Source of the DNA: Bacillus sp. FJAT-27445
GTDB taxonomy: Bacteria > Bacillota > Bacilli > Bacillales > Cytobacillaceae
Assembly: GCF_001510665.1 (NCBI RefSeq)
Contig: NZ_LMTI01000004.1
Span: forward strand, 518,176-582,175
Length of the DNA stretch: 64,000 nt
Reading direction: 5' to 3'
In this document: piece after piece, positions 7,249-16,902 of the stretch
Layout of the letters: each line of letters opens with the position of its first letter
Position numbering within the stretch: position 1 is the stretch's first letter
Notes under the pieces: generated by a model
The model's input: the letters and a program-made list of their open reading frames with translations, nothing else
What the model was told of the DNA's origin: nothing
The model's database searches: none
Made by a program: the position numbers and the translations under genes

Positions 7249-8058
7249 ATGGCAACTATTACGAAAATCACCACCCAGAAACGTGATACAGGAAGATACA
7301 ATATTTATATGGATTTCGGCAAGGGAGAAGAATACGCATTCAGTGCCGACGAAGCCGTAATCATTAAGTTCAAATTGAAAAAAGGAATGGAGCTTGACGA
7401 ATTCGCGCTGGCGGAAGTTGGCTACCATGATGAAATCCGGAAAGCCTATAACAATGCAATTAACTACCTGTCCCATAAAATGAGGTCGGAAAAAGAGGTC
7501 CGTACGCATTTGAAGGAGAAGAAGCTGGAAGAAGCGGCCATCAATGAAGTCATCCACAGGCTGCTTGAACAAGGGTACCTGGATGACACCGAATATGCTA
7601 ACGCATATGTAAGGACGCAAATCAGCACAACGGATAAAGGCGCTTATGTTGTCAGGATGGAGCTGAGGGAAAGAGGCATCGCCGACCAGCTTATTGAAGA
7701 GGCGCTAAAGCAATTCACGAACGAAGAACAGTTCGAGAAGGCTAAGACGCTTGCCGAAAAATATGCGCGTAAGTACTCCTCGGAGTCAGAGCGAATCCTT
7801 AAACAAAAGCTTGATGGAATGCTGCGCCGGAAGGGTTACCAGACGGATGCCATCCAATTTGCGCTTAGCGAAGCTGACTTTGGCAGGGAAGAAGAGGATG
7901 AACTGGAAGCAATCAGGCTCCAGGGGGAAAAAGCCCACCGCAAGCATGCCAAACTAAGCGGCTATGCTTATGAAAGAAAAATGAAGGAAACTTTGTTCAG
8001 GAAGGGGTTTCCAATCGAGCTGATTGACCGCTATCTTGCATCACAAAGCGAGGAGTGA
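7249..8058 (+). CDS. recX: recombination regulator RecX
   Basis: This 269-residue all-helical protein binds the RecA filament and modulates its extension and strand exchange. The RecX signature appears as NYLSHKMRSEKEVRTHLKEK near residue 70, then LLEQGYLDDTEYANAYVR. Repeats of the three-helix module continue to the C terminus (MLRRKGYQTD, LFRKGFPIELIDRYL). The length matches Bacillus RecX (about 264). GAGGTGAGGAAG precedes the ATG. It stands alone, away from recA, as in B. subtilis. Confidence 0.93.
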   Translation: MATITKITTQKRDTGRYNIYMDFGKGEEYAFSADEAVIIKFKLKKGMELDEFALAEVGYHDEIRKAYNNAINYLSHKMRSEKEVRTHLKEKKLEEAAINEVIHRLLEQGYLDDTEYANAYVRTQISTTDKGAYVVRMELRERGIADQLIEEALKQFTNEEQFEKAKTLAEKYARKYSSESERILKQKLDGMLRRKGYQTDAIQFALSEADFGREEEDELEAIRLQGEKAHRKHAKLSGYAYERKMKETLFRKGFPIELIDRYLASQSEE

Positions 8059-8101
8059 GCTGATTTAACCAAGTGCAACGAGAATTAATTGAAAATCGTA
8101 A

Positions 8102-8135
8102 AAACATAGCCATCCTGTTCTGCGAGGATGGCTAT
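8102..8135 (-). terminator. terminator for the leftward SDR gene
   Basis: ATAGCCATCCT (8106-8116) pairs perfectly with AGGATGGCTAT (8125-8135). A T run follows only on the minus strand (the A-rich bases 8100-8104 on the plus strand). Confidence 0.75.
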
Positions 8136-8159
8136 AGCTCGTTAAATAGACAACGCAAT

Positions 8160-8834
8160 CTATTTTTGCCTTTCAATGATGATTTCCTTTTTTCCCATAC
8201 CCTCAACAATCAGCTCAGCAACTTCCCGCGGTGACGGGAGCTTTGAAGCATCAGCCACATGCGTGCTGCCTTCCCAAAAAGGCGTATCCATCCCGCCCAT
8301 ATAAGCGGCGGTAAAGGTTATTCCGCTTCCTTCATATTCTTTTTGGAGGCTTTCAGTAAAGCCGCGGACCGCGAATTTGCTTGCCGCATAAACCGCTTCA
8401 TTGACTTTGCCGCGCAATCCTGCCGTTGAAATGATATTAACCACATGGCTGGATTCTGCTTTTTCGAGGTAGGGCAGGACTTCTTTCGTCATATAAATGG
8501 TCCCGAGCGCATTCGTCTGAATCATTTCGGCAATTTGCTCGTTATCCATTTTTAAAAAGGGGCCAAAATGGCCGATGCCCGCATTGTTGACAAGGCCGCG
8601 GACCGTTTTGCCTGCAAGCCCCTCGGCAAGCTTTTCTGGCAGGCTTTCCGGATTAGAAACATCCAGGGTAAGAACACTTGCCGTGCCGCCAGAAGCCTCA
8701 ATATCTTCTTTTACCAAGAGGAGTTTTTCCAAAGTTCTTCCCGTGAGCAACACATCCCATCCTTCTTGCGCTAAAAGGAAGGCAATTTCCCGCCCTAGCC
8801 CAGAACCCGCCCCTGTTACAATAAATGTATTCAT
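8160..8834 (-). CDS. short-chain dehydrogenase/reductase
   Basis: This 224-residue classical SDR has the cofactor motif TGAGSGLG at 7-14, NNAG at 83-86, and the catalytic triad Ser136, Tyr149 and Lys153 (YAASK). Arg residues after the glycine motif suggest NADPH preference. The substrate is unknown. It occupies the position between recX and yfhH, is monocistronic, and ends at its own terminator. Confidence 0.87.
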   Translation of the reverse strand: MNTFIVTGAGSGLGREIAFLLAQEGWDVLLTGRTLEKLLLVKEDIEASGGTASVLTLDVSNPESLPEKLAEGLAGKTVRGLVNNAGIGHFGPFLKMDNEQIAEMIQTNALGTIYMTKEVLPYLEKAESSHVVNIISTAGLRGKVNEAVYAASKFAVRGFTESLQKEYEGSGITFTAAYMGGMDTPFWEGSTHVADASKLPSPREVAELIVEGMGKKEIIIERQK

Positions 8835-8929
8835 CCAGTAATCCTCCCATTTAAATAAGCACTATCCTTTTAAAACTCCCTATAATTTACTATACTGAAT
8901 TTATATTAACAAATAAGGTGGTTGCCTTG

Positions 8930-9253
8930 ATGGAACAGGAAAAACGGTATAGCGCCATGACCGAATATGAATTAAGGCGGGAAATAGCCGCTTTGAACGA
9001 AAAGGCAAGGAAAGCTGAACAAATGGGCATGGTTAATGAATATGCCGTGCTTGAACGGAAGGCTGTAATGGCAAAGGCCTATCTGCTAGATCCAAAAGCG
9101 TTCAAGCCTGGAGAAATTTACGAGATCGACGGCGATCCGGGTTCTTATTTTAAAATTGATTACCTGAATGGGGTTTTTGCGTGGGGATACCGCCTTGGCG
9201 GATCAGGAAAGGAAGAGGCACTGCCAATCTCGATGCTGATCAATAAAGAATAA
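8930..9253 (+). CDS. yfhH: YfhH family protein (DUF1811)
   Basis: The 107-residue protein begins with a helical segment (MTEYELRREIAALNEKARKAEQ) and continues into an SH3-like beta part with KPGEIYEIDGDPGSYFKIDYLNGVFAWGYR. These are the hallmarks of the Bacillus YfhH/DUF1811 family, whose function is unknown. The ATG at 8930 is chosen because AGGTGG lies nine bases upstream; the in-frame GTG at 8918 is part of that site. Confidence 0.85.
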   Translation: MEQEKRYSAMTEYELRREIAALNEKARKAEQMGMVNEYAVLERKAVMAKAYLLDPKAFKPGEIYEIDGDPGSYFKIDYLNGVFAWGYRLGGSGKEEALPISMLINKE

Positions 9254-9311
9254 CCAGGCAAAGGATTGCGAATGCCTGGTCTTGGATGGAAATTTAAAAT
9301 TGAATTTAATC

Positions 9312-9485
9312 TTAATACGATTTAATCTGGCCGGGGTCTCTTTGTGAAGAGGCTTTCATTCTTTCCTGGGGATGGGTATTGATAGAACCGTCCGCCCGTG
9401 TTGACGCATATTCCGCCTTTGCCCGTGGTTCACCTTCGAATTTGTTGTCATTTCCGTATGGAAAACCTTTAGCTTTGTTTCTCAT
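9312..9485 (-). CDS. sspK: small acid-soluble spore protein K
   Basis: The 57-residue protein matches SspK, a minor forespore [22 protein letters not shown], then [15 protein letters not shown] and the NTHPQERM tail. The start at 9485 sits behind a GGAGG-containing ribosome site; the longer frame from 9500 has none. The protein is small, hydrophilic and rich in Asn, Lys and Arg. Expression in the forespore under sigma-G is expected from the family; I did not identify the promoter securely. The gene is divergent from yfhJ. Confidence 0.9.
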   Translation of the reverse strand: MRNKAKGFPYGNDNKFEGEPRAKAEYASTRADGSINTHPQERMKASSQRDPGQIKSY

Positions 9486-9599
9486 TGCTCCTGCCTCCAT
9501 CCGTCAGTTTTTTTCAGCAGAGCAAAGAACTCTGCGTAATTTTAGTATTTGTTCGTACTTTATCAATATGCAGCCACTTTTCTGCCAGGAGGTGAAAAG

Positions 9600-9869
9600 G
9601 TGAACGACTATCATGAAAGATTGACCAAGGTATTGCTCGATAGAAATGACCATTTATCTTATGGGCAGGCGCGGACCTGGGTAGAGCTTCTTTGGGAGGA
9701 TTTCGAAACTACCTATGCAAAGGCGGGCAGGGAGTATCAGGGCAGTGAAATGACTGAAAAAGTTATCCGGCAATGGATTGAGCATTACGGAGAAAGCCTC
9801 CACGAATTTGCGGCCCAGAACCCAAAATATGCCCATTACCTAAAGCAGGACAAGAATAAATTACATTAA
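9600..9869 (+). CDS. yfhJ: YfhJ, WVELL family protein
   Basis: The 89-residue protein contains the family signature ARTWVELLWEDFE around residue 23, followed by KAGREYQG and WIEHYGESLHEF. The function is unknown. The start is the GTG at 9600, directly downstream of AGGAGGTGA; the in-frame extension to 9549 runs through that ribosome site and is rejected. Its position next to sspK matches B. subtilis. Confidence 0.85.
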   Translation: MNDYHERLTKVLLDRNDHLSYGQARTWVELLWEDFETTYAKAGREYQGSEMTEKVIRQWIEHYGESLHEFAAQNPKYAHYLKQDKNKLH

Positions 9870-9870
9870 G

Positions 9871-9912
9871 AAAAAAAACGGCAGCCCGCGGAATAACGGC
9901 TGCCGTTATATT
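9871..9912. terminator. bidirectional terminator between yfhJ and yfhP
   Basis: AACGGCAGCC (9877-9886) pairs perfectly with GGCTGCCGTT (9898-9907). An eight-A run on the left makes it very strong for the leftward yfhP. The right side is T-rich for yfhJ. Confidence 0.9.
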
Positions 9913-9920
9913 TTGCTATT

Positions 9921-10901
9921 TTAGCCCGGAAGGATTTCCAGTTTCTTCCGTAATTTTTCCTCGCTGAAAATCCAGCCAGTATAGGAATTGATTACATTCA
10001 GGTCAGGATCGAGGTGGGCGACCGCGACGAATGGGTAATGGCCATTGCTTCGGTACCGCAGGTCGATGAACCTGACTTCATGGAAATCATCAAATTCCTT
10101 TACCTCCCACCTGTAAACAGGAGAGAAGGACAGGAATGCCGAGATGTTCGAATCTTTTTTTGCTGCATGGATGACAGGAGTGTCAGGAACAGGGACACGG
10201 TTGAATTTATCAAGGATTCTTACGGTCGTCCCCTGGGCCCTCCCGACAAAAAATTCGTTTTCGTTCATGACGGCAACCTTCCAGTGGTTATACTTCATAG
10301 TTGGCGTGACGACAATCTGGGTTGCATCAGGCACAATCTGTTTGACGGCGTTCACAACCTCCCGCTTTACGGAAAACCTCAGCAAATAATAAAAAATGAG
10401 GATTCCGTACACGACGAGGAATGTATATCCAGGATGCGCGCCCATGATCCAGGCGACTATGCCTGCCACATGCACCCCGAATATGAATGGATCGAACGTA
10501 TTAATTACCCCGAGCGCCACCCATTTGCTAGAGAATGGCCTCAAGGCCTGGGTTCCATAGGCGTTGAAAATATCCACAAAAACATGCAGGAAGACGGCGA
10601 ACTGCGTCCAAAGCCAGAGATGGAGCAGATTCGCATCGGGATTAAAGAAAAAGATGATCCCTGTAATTAAGAGCGGCCAAAGGAGCACAGCAGGAACTGA
10701 ATGGGTGATTCCACGGTGGTTCCGTATATATACTGCATTGTTTCTCAGCTTTAAAACAGTATCTATATCCGGGATTTGAGATCCAATGATGGTTCCAATC
10801 ATAACACTGCTGGCTGTTGCTGTATGTGGTGCAACGGCCGGATCAAGAGTGGCCAAGCCTCCTAGGGCAAGCCCCATAACGACATGTGTGCCAGTATCCA
10901 A
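9921..10901 (-). CDS. yfhP: YfhP, membrane-bound metal-dependent hydrolase (YdjM family)
   Basis: The 326-residue multi-pass membrane protein has DTGTHVVMG with the first metal His at its N terminus, then IGSQIPDIDT and RNHRGITHS with further metal ligands, and about four hydrophobic segments before a C-terminal soluble domain. B. subtilis YfhP acts as a regulator of the yfhQ-yfhP region; the enzymatic role of the family is unproven. I place the start at the TTG at 10901, ten bases after AAGGAGG and at the conserved LDTGTHVV terminus. The frame continues to 10955 without another ribosome site. Confidence 0.85.
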   Translation of the reverse strand: MDTGTHVVMGLALGGLATLDPAVAPHTATASSVMIGTIIGSQIPDIDTVLKLRNNAVYIRNHRGITHSVPAVLLWPLLITGIIFFFNPDANLLHLWLWTQFAVFLHVFVDIFNAYGTQALRPFSSKWVALGVINTFDPFIFGVHVAGIVAWIMGAHPGYTFLVVYGILIFYYLLRFSVKREVVNAVKQIVPDATQIVVTPTMKYNHWKVAVMNENEFFVGRAQGTTVRILDKFNRVPVPDTPVIHAAKKDSNISAFLSFSPVYRWEVKEFDDFHEVRFIDLRYRSNGHYPFVAVAHLDPDLNVINSYTGWIFSEEKLRKKLEILPG

Positions 10902-11069
10902 GGTGCCGGTTCCTCCTTTTTGGGAATCGTATTCCCTTTCAAAATTCCTTGCCAATGGCCAATCATTATTTTACGGTAGTATATGGCGGCAAGTTTGCCA
11001 TTGTTGAAATAATACTATTATATTCCCACTTTACTTTGTTTTTTAACATACGGGAGGATAAAACTCAAG

Positions 11070-12176
11070 ATGAACCAATTGGAAAATGTTGAAAAGATAA
11101 ACATAAAGCAATTCCGGGAAGACCTAATTTCCTGGTTTCGTGCTGAACAAAGGAGCCTTCCGTGGCGGGAAAATCAGGACCCATACAAAGTGTGGGTTTC
11201 AGAAATCATGCTCCAGCAGACGAGGGTTGACACAGTCATTCCTTATTTCACAAGGTTCATGGAACAATTCCCGACGATTGAAGCCCTGGCCGAGGCTGAA
11301 GAAGATAAAGTCTTAAAAGCGTGGGAGGGCTTAGGATATTACTCCAGGGCGAGGAATCTACAGGCTGCCGTCCGGGAAGTTAAGGAAAAGTACAATGGGG
11401 TTGTCCCAGATTCCCCCAAGGAAATCGCCACGTTAAAAGGGGTTGGCCCTTATACCGCGGGAGCGATTTTAAGTATTGCATACGGCATTCCCGAACCCGC
11501 TGTCGATGGAAACGTCATGAGGGTTTTGTCGCGGATTTTGCTGATTCGTGAAGATATTGCGAAGCCGTCCGCACGCAGAATTTTTGAAGAAGCTGTCAGG
11601 AAATTGATATCCCATGAGTCGCCTTCGGACTTCAACCAGGCGCTGATGGAACTTGGCGCGCTCATTTGTACCCCAACTTCGCCGTCATGCCTGCTTTGCC
11701 CGGTCAGGGAGCATTGCCATGCTTTTCATGAGGGTGAGCAACATGTGCTCCCAATCAAGGCTAAAAAGAAGAAGCCAAAACAGGTCCGCCTTGCAGTTGC
11801 CGTTGCCGTGGACGGAGAAGGAAGGATTTTAATCAGGAAACGTCCAGCAGAAGGGCTCCTGGCTAATTTATGGGAGCTTCCCTCCATCGAGGTGCATCAT
11901 CCGATTGGAAATGCCCGCGAGGAACTGGAGCGTTATTATAAAGATTCATTTCATGCCGAATTGATGATTGGCGAGTCGATCGGCCAGATTCAGCACGTCT
12001 TTTCCCATCTTGTCTGGGACGTTACCGTCTTTTCGGCCAGACTGGATGGGCCTATTGGGGAGAATGAAAGCCTGCGCCTCGTGCCGCTTGAAGGGCTGGC
12101 GGACTTTGCGTTCCCGGTTCCACATCAAAAAATGCTGGCGCTTTATGCAGTACGGGGTGAGGAGTTCCATCCTTAA
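11070..12176 (+). CDS. mutY: A/G-specific adenine glycosylase MutY
   Basis: This 368-residue base-excision repair enzyme removes adenine mispaired with 8-oxoguanine. It has LPWREN at 30-35, the catalytic Glu45 in [10 protein letters not shown], a helix-hairpin-helix at about 123-133 (KGVGPYTAG) and the catalytic Asp146 in AVDGNVMR. A [4Fe-4S] loop has Cys200, Cys207, Cys210 and Cys216 (C-X6-C-X2-C-X5-C). The C-terminal Nudix-like domain (from about 235) recognises oxoG. All key residues are present. It is divergent from yfhP, as in B. subtilis. Confidence 0.96.
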   Translation: MNQLENVEKINIKQFREDLISWFRAEQRSLPWRENQDPYKVWVSEIMLQQTRVDTVIPYFTRFMEQFPTIEALAEAEEDKVLKAWEGLGYYSRARNLQAAVREVKEKYNGVVPDSPKEIATLKGVGPYTAGAILSIAYGIPEPAVDGNVMRVLSRILLIREDIAKPSARRIFEEAVRKLISHESPSDFNQALMELGALICTPTSPSCLLCPVREHCHAFHEGEQHVLPIKAKKKKPKQVRLAVAVAVDGEGRILIRKRPAEGLLANLWELPSIEVHHPIGNAREELERYYKDSFHAELMIGESIGQIQHVFSHLVWDVTVFSARLDGPIGENESLRLVPLEGLADFAFPVPHQKMLALYAVRGEEFHP

Positions 12177-12191
12177 GGCCGATATACAATG

Positions 12192-12215
12192 AAAAACGGC
12201 CGGAAAGACCGGCCG
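12192..12215 (-). terminator. terminator of yfhS (leftward)
   Basis: CGGCCGG (12197-12203) pairs with CCGGCCG (12209-12215). The five-A run to its left is the T tail for the minus strand. It may weakly serve mutY too. Confidence 0.65.
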
Positions 12216-12220
12216 AAACA

Positions 12221-12445
12221 TTAATCATATTGTACCTTTGTACCATGGGTATAATCTGCTTCGCCCCGGTTCAGGCCGCCGCGCCTTTCAATTTCTTCAA
12301 CTATTTCCCGGTGGATGGTCTGGCCCTCGGAATTTAGATAAGGGACTACCTGCTGAAGGGAGTGGTGAAAGAACGCAAGCTCGCTGTCTTCCCATTCGCT
12401 TTTGGATTTCATTGTCAGCTCGGTCATATCCCGTCCGACATACAT
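12221..12445 (-). CDS. yfhS: YfhS family protein
   Basis: The 74-residue soluble protein matches Bacillus YfhS in size, in its start MYVGRDMTELTM, in the FFHHSLQQVVPYLNSEGQ segment, and in its position between mutY and fabL on the opposite strand. AAAGGAG precedes the ATG. B. subtilis yfhS is reported among sporulation-expressed genes; the molecular role is unknown. Confidence 0.8.
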   Translation of the reverse strand: MYVGRDMTELTMKSKSEWEDSELAFFHHSLQQVVPYLNSEGQTIHREIVEEIERRGGLNRGEADYTHGTKVQYD

Positions 12446-12519
12446 GGCAATTCTCCTTTCAATGGATCATTCCCGGTTAGTTTTTGGATTCAATTGTCTT
12501 CTATACCCGGAAACGCTAA

Positions 12520-13305
<786 letters not shown>

Positions 13306-13378
13306 ATTTTTTCCTGCGAAATTTTTAGGATAGAGCCTCACCTTCATGGACAAATTAATAACCGTGGAGGTGATTACA

Positions 13379-13651
13379 ATGGCAAAATTCAACCAACAAG
13401 CAGGAAAAACTTCTTCTGGAACAAACATTCAGGAAGTACGACAGCAAAATGCACAAGCTGGCCAAGGCCAATTCGGCACTGAATTCGCGAGCGAAACAAA
13501 CGCTCAAGAAGTAAGGCGCCAAAATCAGCAAGCTGGACAAGGCCAACAAGGCCAACAAGGTCAATTTGGTGAGTTCGGAAGTGAAACAAACGCTCAAGAA
13601 GTAAGACGCCAAAACCAACAAGCTGATAGCCGTAAAAACCAAAACAACTAA
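13379..13651 (+). CDS. sspE: gamma-type small acid-soluble spore protein SspE
   Basis: The 90-residue, Gln/Asn-rich, low-complexity protein contains the gamma-SASP repeat with ETNAQEVRRQNQQA twice (about residues 37-50 and 71-84), and the GPR protease-like sites TEFAS and GEFGS. Gamma-SASP is an amino-acid store degraded at germination and does not bind DNA. The start is the ATG at 13379 behind GGAGGTGA; the longer frame from 13346 is an artefact. A terminator follows at once. Confidence 0.94.
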   Translation: MAKFNQQAGKTSSGTNIQEVRQQNAQAGQGQFGTEFASETNAQEVRRQNQQAGQGQQGQQGQFGEFGSETNAQEVRRQNQQADSRKNQNN

Positions 13652-13663
13652 TCAAATGCACCG

Positions 13664-13692
13664 AAAGGCGCCCTTTAGAAGGGTGCCTTTTT
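13664..13692 (+). terminator. intrinsic terminator of sspE
   Basis: AAAGGCGCCCT pairs with AGGGTGCCTTT (one G-T pair), with a five-base loop and a T tail. Confidence 0.88.
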
Positions 13693-13829
13693 CTGTTTTA
13701 CAGGAAAGCTGGCTTTCGGGTCTGAAGATCATTCGACAAAACTTCTTTAGAAGCAACAGAACTAGTCAAAGGAGATGGGCGTTATTTCAAGAATACATAG
13801 AGGAACAATTAAAGCGGGGCGGTGGAGTG

Positions 13830-14096
13830 ATGAAAACCTTTAATCAGATGGTCTCAGAACAGATGAAAACGATGGAGAAGCTCCTTTACTTGCAGGCGGA
13901 ACTAGAACGATGCCAGGAGATACAGGCGCAGCTGCATAGACTGCAAAATGAAACAGAACTAGAGTCCGTTCATGAAGAAATTATCGGAATGAAAGCTGAA
14001 CTTAGAGAAATCCAACAAATATTCGAAGAGCAAACCGAAGAGGTAATACGCTCCTATCAGGATGGAAGCGGGGATATGTCGGAGATCATCGGGTAA
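13830..14096 (+). CDS. ygaB: YgaB-like coiled-coil protein
   Basis: The 88-residue, almost entirely helical protein (MSEQMKT-like start, then LLYLQAELERCQEIQAQ and IIGMKAELREIQQIFEEQ) has heptad-like Leu/Ile spacing typical of a short coiled coil. Position and length match B. subtilis YgaB, function unknown. The ATG at 13830 lies behind GGGGCGGTGGAG. The reading frame extends upstream to 13656, but that part overlaps the sspE terminator and has no ribosome site. Confidence 0.75.
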   Translation: MKTFNQMVSEQMKTMEKLLYLQAELERCQEIQAQLHRLQNETELESVHEEIIGMKAELREIQQIFEEQTEEVIRSYQDGSGDMSEIIG

Positions 14097-14113
14097 AGGA
14101 AAGGATAAATTTT

Positions 14114-14150
14114 AAGAGCCATTTTCCTTCAGTTAATGGCTCTTTTGTTT
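14114..14150 (+). terminator. intrinsic terminator of ygaB
   Basis: AAGAGCCATT (14114-14123) pairs with AATGGCTCTT (14135-14144), followed by TTGTTTT. Confidence 0.87.
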
Positions 14151-14271
14151 TAAAATAGCCCTTTAACCGTTATAATAGGAGAAAACAGGAATAGCCTTTT
14201 GTTGCCTTTTGTCGTTTTTTTGGTTTATTATAGGTTGCAAAGCGTTCGGGAAATGAAAGTAGGGGAGATTC

Positions 14272-14802
14272 ATGGGTTTACCCATTGAAGGAGAACCAAT
14301 GCAAATACACAGCTACAAACATAATGGGCATATCCATCGCATTTGGGATGAAACCACCATTCTTAAGGGTACCCAAAACCTTGTGATTGGCGGCAATGAC
14401 AGGACGGTTGTCACGGAATCCGATGGAAGGACCTGGCTGACCAGGGAACCTGCCATTTGCTATTTTCACTCGGAATGCTGGTTCAATGTAATTGGGATGC
14501 TCCGTGAAGATGGTGTCCATTATTATTGCAATATCAGTTCTCCGTTCATTTTTGACGGGGAATCTTTGAAGTATATCGATTATGATCTTGATATCAAAGT
14601 GTTTCCGGATATGACCTTCAATTTGCTTGATGAGGATGAATATGAGCGGCACCGCCGTGAAATGAATTATCCAGATGTCATCGACCAAATCCTGAAGAAG
14701 AACGTTGAAAAGCTAATCAGGTGGATTCGGCAGCGGAAAGGGCCTTTTGCCCCGGACTTCATTGACACCTGGTATGAACGTTATCTCTCATTCAGGAAAT
14801 GA
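14272..14802 (+). CDS. ntdP: nucleoside tri-/diphosphate phosphatase NtdP (YgaC)
   Basis: The 176-residue DUF402-family protein is nearly identical in pattern to B. subtilis Yga[59 protein letters not shown] and [16 protein letters not shown]. The family hydrolyses nucleoside tri- and diphosphates using metal ions bound by the conserved Asp/Glu residues of the DYDLD and DEDE segments. It sits between ygaB and ygaD as a single gene and ends at its own terminator. Confidence 0.93.
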   Translation: MGLPIEGEPMQIHSYKHNGHIHRIWDETTILKGTQNLVIGGNDRTVVTESDGRTWLTREPAICYFHSECWFNVIGMLREDGVHYYCNISSPFIFDGESLKYIDYDLDIKVFPDMTFNLLDEDEYERHRREMNYPDVIDQILKKNVEKLIRWIRQRKGPFAPDFIDTWYERYLSFRK

Positions 14803-14807
14803 AAAGC

Positions 14808-14833
14808 CCTGTTGATTCTATCAACAGGTTTTT
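14808..14833 (+). terminator. intrinsic terminator of ntdP
   Basis: CCTGTTGAT (14808-14816) and ATCAACAGG (14820-14828) form a perfect 9-bp stem with a three-base loop and five Ts. Confidence 0.92.
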
Positions 14834-14857
14834 GTTTGATAAGGGGGAGGAAACAGT

Positions 14858-16618
14858 TTGGGCAGCATTCGAAGGTATCTTCATTATGTAAAACCGTATA
14901 GATGGCAAATAATCGGGACAATTTTAATCGGGGTCATTAAATTTGCGATTCCGCTTATCATCCCAATGCTCATAAAATATGTCCTCGATGACATTGTCGG
15001 AAGCACGATGCCGAAACAGGAGAAGCTCGACAGGCTATTTTGGATCATGGGTATCATGATTGTTATTTTTGTTGTAGTTCGTCCGCCAGTCGAATATTAC
15101 CGACAATATTTTGCCCAGTGGACCTCAAGCAAAATCCTCTATGATATCAGGGATAAGCTGTATTCACATATGCAAAAACTCAGCTTCAAGTATTACTCCA
15201 ATACAAAAGGCGGCGAAGTTATTTCGCGGGTCATCAATGATGTGGAACAGACGAAGGCGTTTGTTATTTCCGGTCTCATGAACCTGTGGCTTGATGTTGC
15301 GACAATCCTGATTGCAATTGCCATTATGTTTACAATGAATGTAAAGCTGACAATGGTTTCGCTCATTCTGTTTCCTTTATACGCCTTTTCGGTCAAATAT
15401 TTTTTCGGAAATTTACGGAGCCTGACAAGAAACCGTTCCCAAGCCCTCGCGGAGGTGCAAAGCTATCTACATGAGCGCGTGCAAGGCATGTCGGTGATCA
15501 AAAGCTTTGCGATTGAGGAACATGAACAAAAACAGTTCGACCGGACGAACAAGAACTTTTTACAAAAAGCGCTTGAGCATACAAGCTGGAACGCAAAAGC
15601 CTTTGCGGTTGTCAATACGATTACGGACATTGCACCACTTATCGTCATCGGTTACTCAGGCTACCTCGTAATTGAGGGCCAGCTGACGGTCGGGACGATG
15701 GTCGCGTTTATTGCTTATATTGACAGGCTTTATAACCCGCTTAGGAGGCTTGTGAACTCATCGACCACGATTACCCAGTCCTTTGCTTCAATGGACCGTG
15801 TTTTTGAATTCGCGGATGAAAAATACGACATTGTTGATGAACCTGGTGCGATTGACTGTACAAAGGTAAACGGCCATATCTCTTTTGAAAATGTCAGCTT
15901 CTCTTACGGGGAAGGCGAAGAGATGGTGCTGAAAAACATCAACCTTGAAGCGAAAAAAGGTGAAACGATTGCCCTTGTCGGCATGAGCGGAGGCGGAAAA
16001 TCCTCGCTAGTCAGCCTGATCCCCCGTTTTTATGATGTAACTGAAGGCCGAATCCTGCTTGATGGGATGGACATCAGGAAATTCAAAGTCCAGACGCTCA
16101 GGGATAAAATCGGGGTCGTGTTCCAGGACAATATCCTGTTCAGTGATTCCGTCAGGTCGAATATTTTATTGGGCAAACCTAACTCAAGTGATGAAGAAGT
16201 AGAGGCTGCTGCGCAGGCCGCGAATGCCCAGGAATTCATCGCTAATTTGCCTGAAGGGTATGAAACGAAGGTTGGCGAACGCGGAGTCAAGCTTTCTGGC
16301 GGACAAAAGCAGCGGGTTGCGATTGCAAGGGTGTTCCTGAAAAACCCGCCGATTTTAATTTTGGATGAAGCGACTTCTGCCCTCGACCTCGAGAGCGAAC
16401 ATCAAATCCAGGAGGCGCTCGAGAAGCTGGCGAAGGACAGGACAACCTTCATCGTCGCCCACCGCCTGTCCACGATTACCCATGCCGATAAAATCGTCCT
16501 CATAGAACATGGGGAGATTGTCGAAACCGGCACCCATGACGAATTAATGGAAAAGCAGGGCGGCTATTACCGCCTATTTCAGGTACAGCAGCTCGAACAG
16601 AAAACCGGAACGGAGTAA
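14858..16618 (+). CDS. ygaD: ABC exporter, fused membrane and ATPase domains (YgaD)
   Basis: This 586-residue half-transporter, likely a homodimer, has six membrane helices in the first 310 residues (ABC type 1 exporter fold). The nucleotide-binding domain has Walker [10 protein letters not shown] near residue 375, the Q-loop VVFQDN, the signature LSGGQKQR near 481, Walker [12 protein letters not shown] near 504 and the H-loop AHRLST. It belongs to the multidrug/lipid exporter group; the substrate is unknown. It starts at a TTG behind GGGGGAGG. Order and sequence match B. subtilis YgaD. Confidence 0.9.
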   Translation: MGSIRRYLHYVKPYRWQIIGTILIGVIKFAIPLIIPMLIKYVLDDIVGSTMPKQEKLDRLFWIMGIMIVIFVVVRPPVEYYRQYFAQWTSSKILYDIRDKLYSHMQKLSFKYYSNTKGGEVISRVINDVEQTKAFVISGLMNLWLDVATILIAIAIMFTMNVKLTMVSLILFPLYAFSVKYFFGNLRSLTRNRSQALAEVQSYLHERVQGMSVIKSFAIEEHEQKQFDRTNKNFLQKALEHTSWNAKAFAVVNTITDIAPLIVIGYSGYLVIEGQLTVGTMVAFIAYIDRLYNPLRRLVNSSTTITQSFASMDRVFEFADEKYDIVDEPGAIDCTKVNGHISFENVSFSYGEGEEMVLKNINLEAKKGETIALVGMSGGGKSSLVSLIPRFYDVTEGRILLDGMDIRKFKVQTLRDKIGVVFQDNILFSDSVRSNILLGKPNSSDEEVEAAAQAANAQEFIANLPEGYETKVGERGVKLSGGQKQRVAIARVFLKNPPILILDEATSALDLESEHQIQEALEKLAKDRTTFIVAHRLSTITHADKIVLIEHGEIVETGTHDELMEKQGGYYRLFQVQQLEQKTGTE

Positions 16619-16639
16619 CTACTCCAAACCGGTTTTTTT
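16601..16639 (+). terminator. intrinsic terminator overlapping the ygaD stop codon
   Basis: AAAACCGG (16601-16608) and CCGGTTTT pair across an inner GGAGT/ACTCC stem that contains the TAA; seven Ts follow. Confidence 0.85.
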
Positions 16640-16673
16640 GTTTTTATTAAAAGCAGGGGACTCCGTATCCAGA

Positions 16674-16796
16674 AATAATTGCTCGATATATTTAGCATAA
16701 TCGCTGATATATTAAAATAATCGCCGATATATAAAAATAATCACCGATATATAAAAATAATCGCTCGATATATTAAAATAAATGCTCGATAAAAAT
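16674..16796. repeat. six-copy 20-21 bp AT-rich tandem repeat in a convergent intergenic region
   Basis: The GATATAT cores (last copy GATAAAA) start at 16685, 16706, 16726, 16746, 16767 and 16788, so the period is 20 or 21 bases. The consensus is close to AATAATCGCYGATATATAAA. It lies between the ygaD terminator and the ygaE terminator, where transcription converges, the same setting as the array at 1594-1696. Confidence 0.82.
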
Positions 16797-16856
16797 GTAC
16801 CCAGGAAAGAAGGAAGTCTGCCCGCAGTGGAAATCAAAAGCCTAATTTTATATAGC

Positions 16857-16892
16857 AAAGAAAAGAAGCACCAGCGGACCGATGCTTCTTTT
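16857..16892. terminator. terminator of ygaE (leftward)
   Basis: AAAAGAAGCA (16861-16870) pairs perfectly with TGCTTCTTTT (16883-16892), with a 12-base loop; A and T runs on both sides allow use on either strand. Confidence 0.82.
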
Positions 16893-16902
16893 CAAACAAC
16901 TA

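Noticed and set aside
10014..10670. 218-codon ORF antisense to yfhP
   Set aside because: No ribosome site; yfhP on the other strand has clear family motifs.
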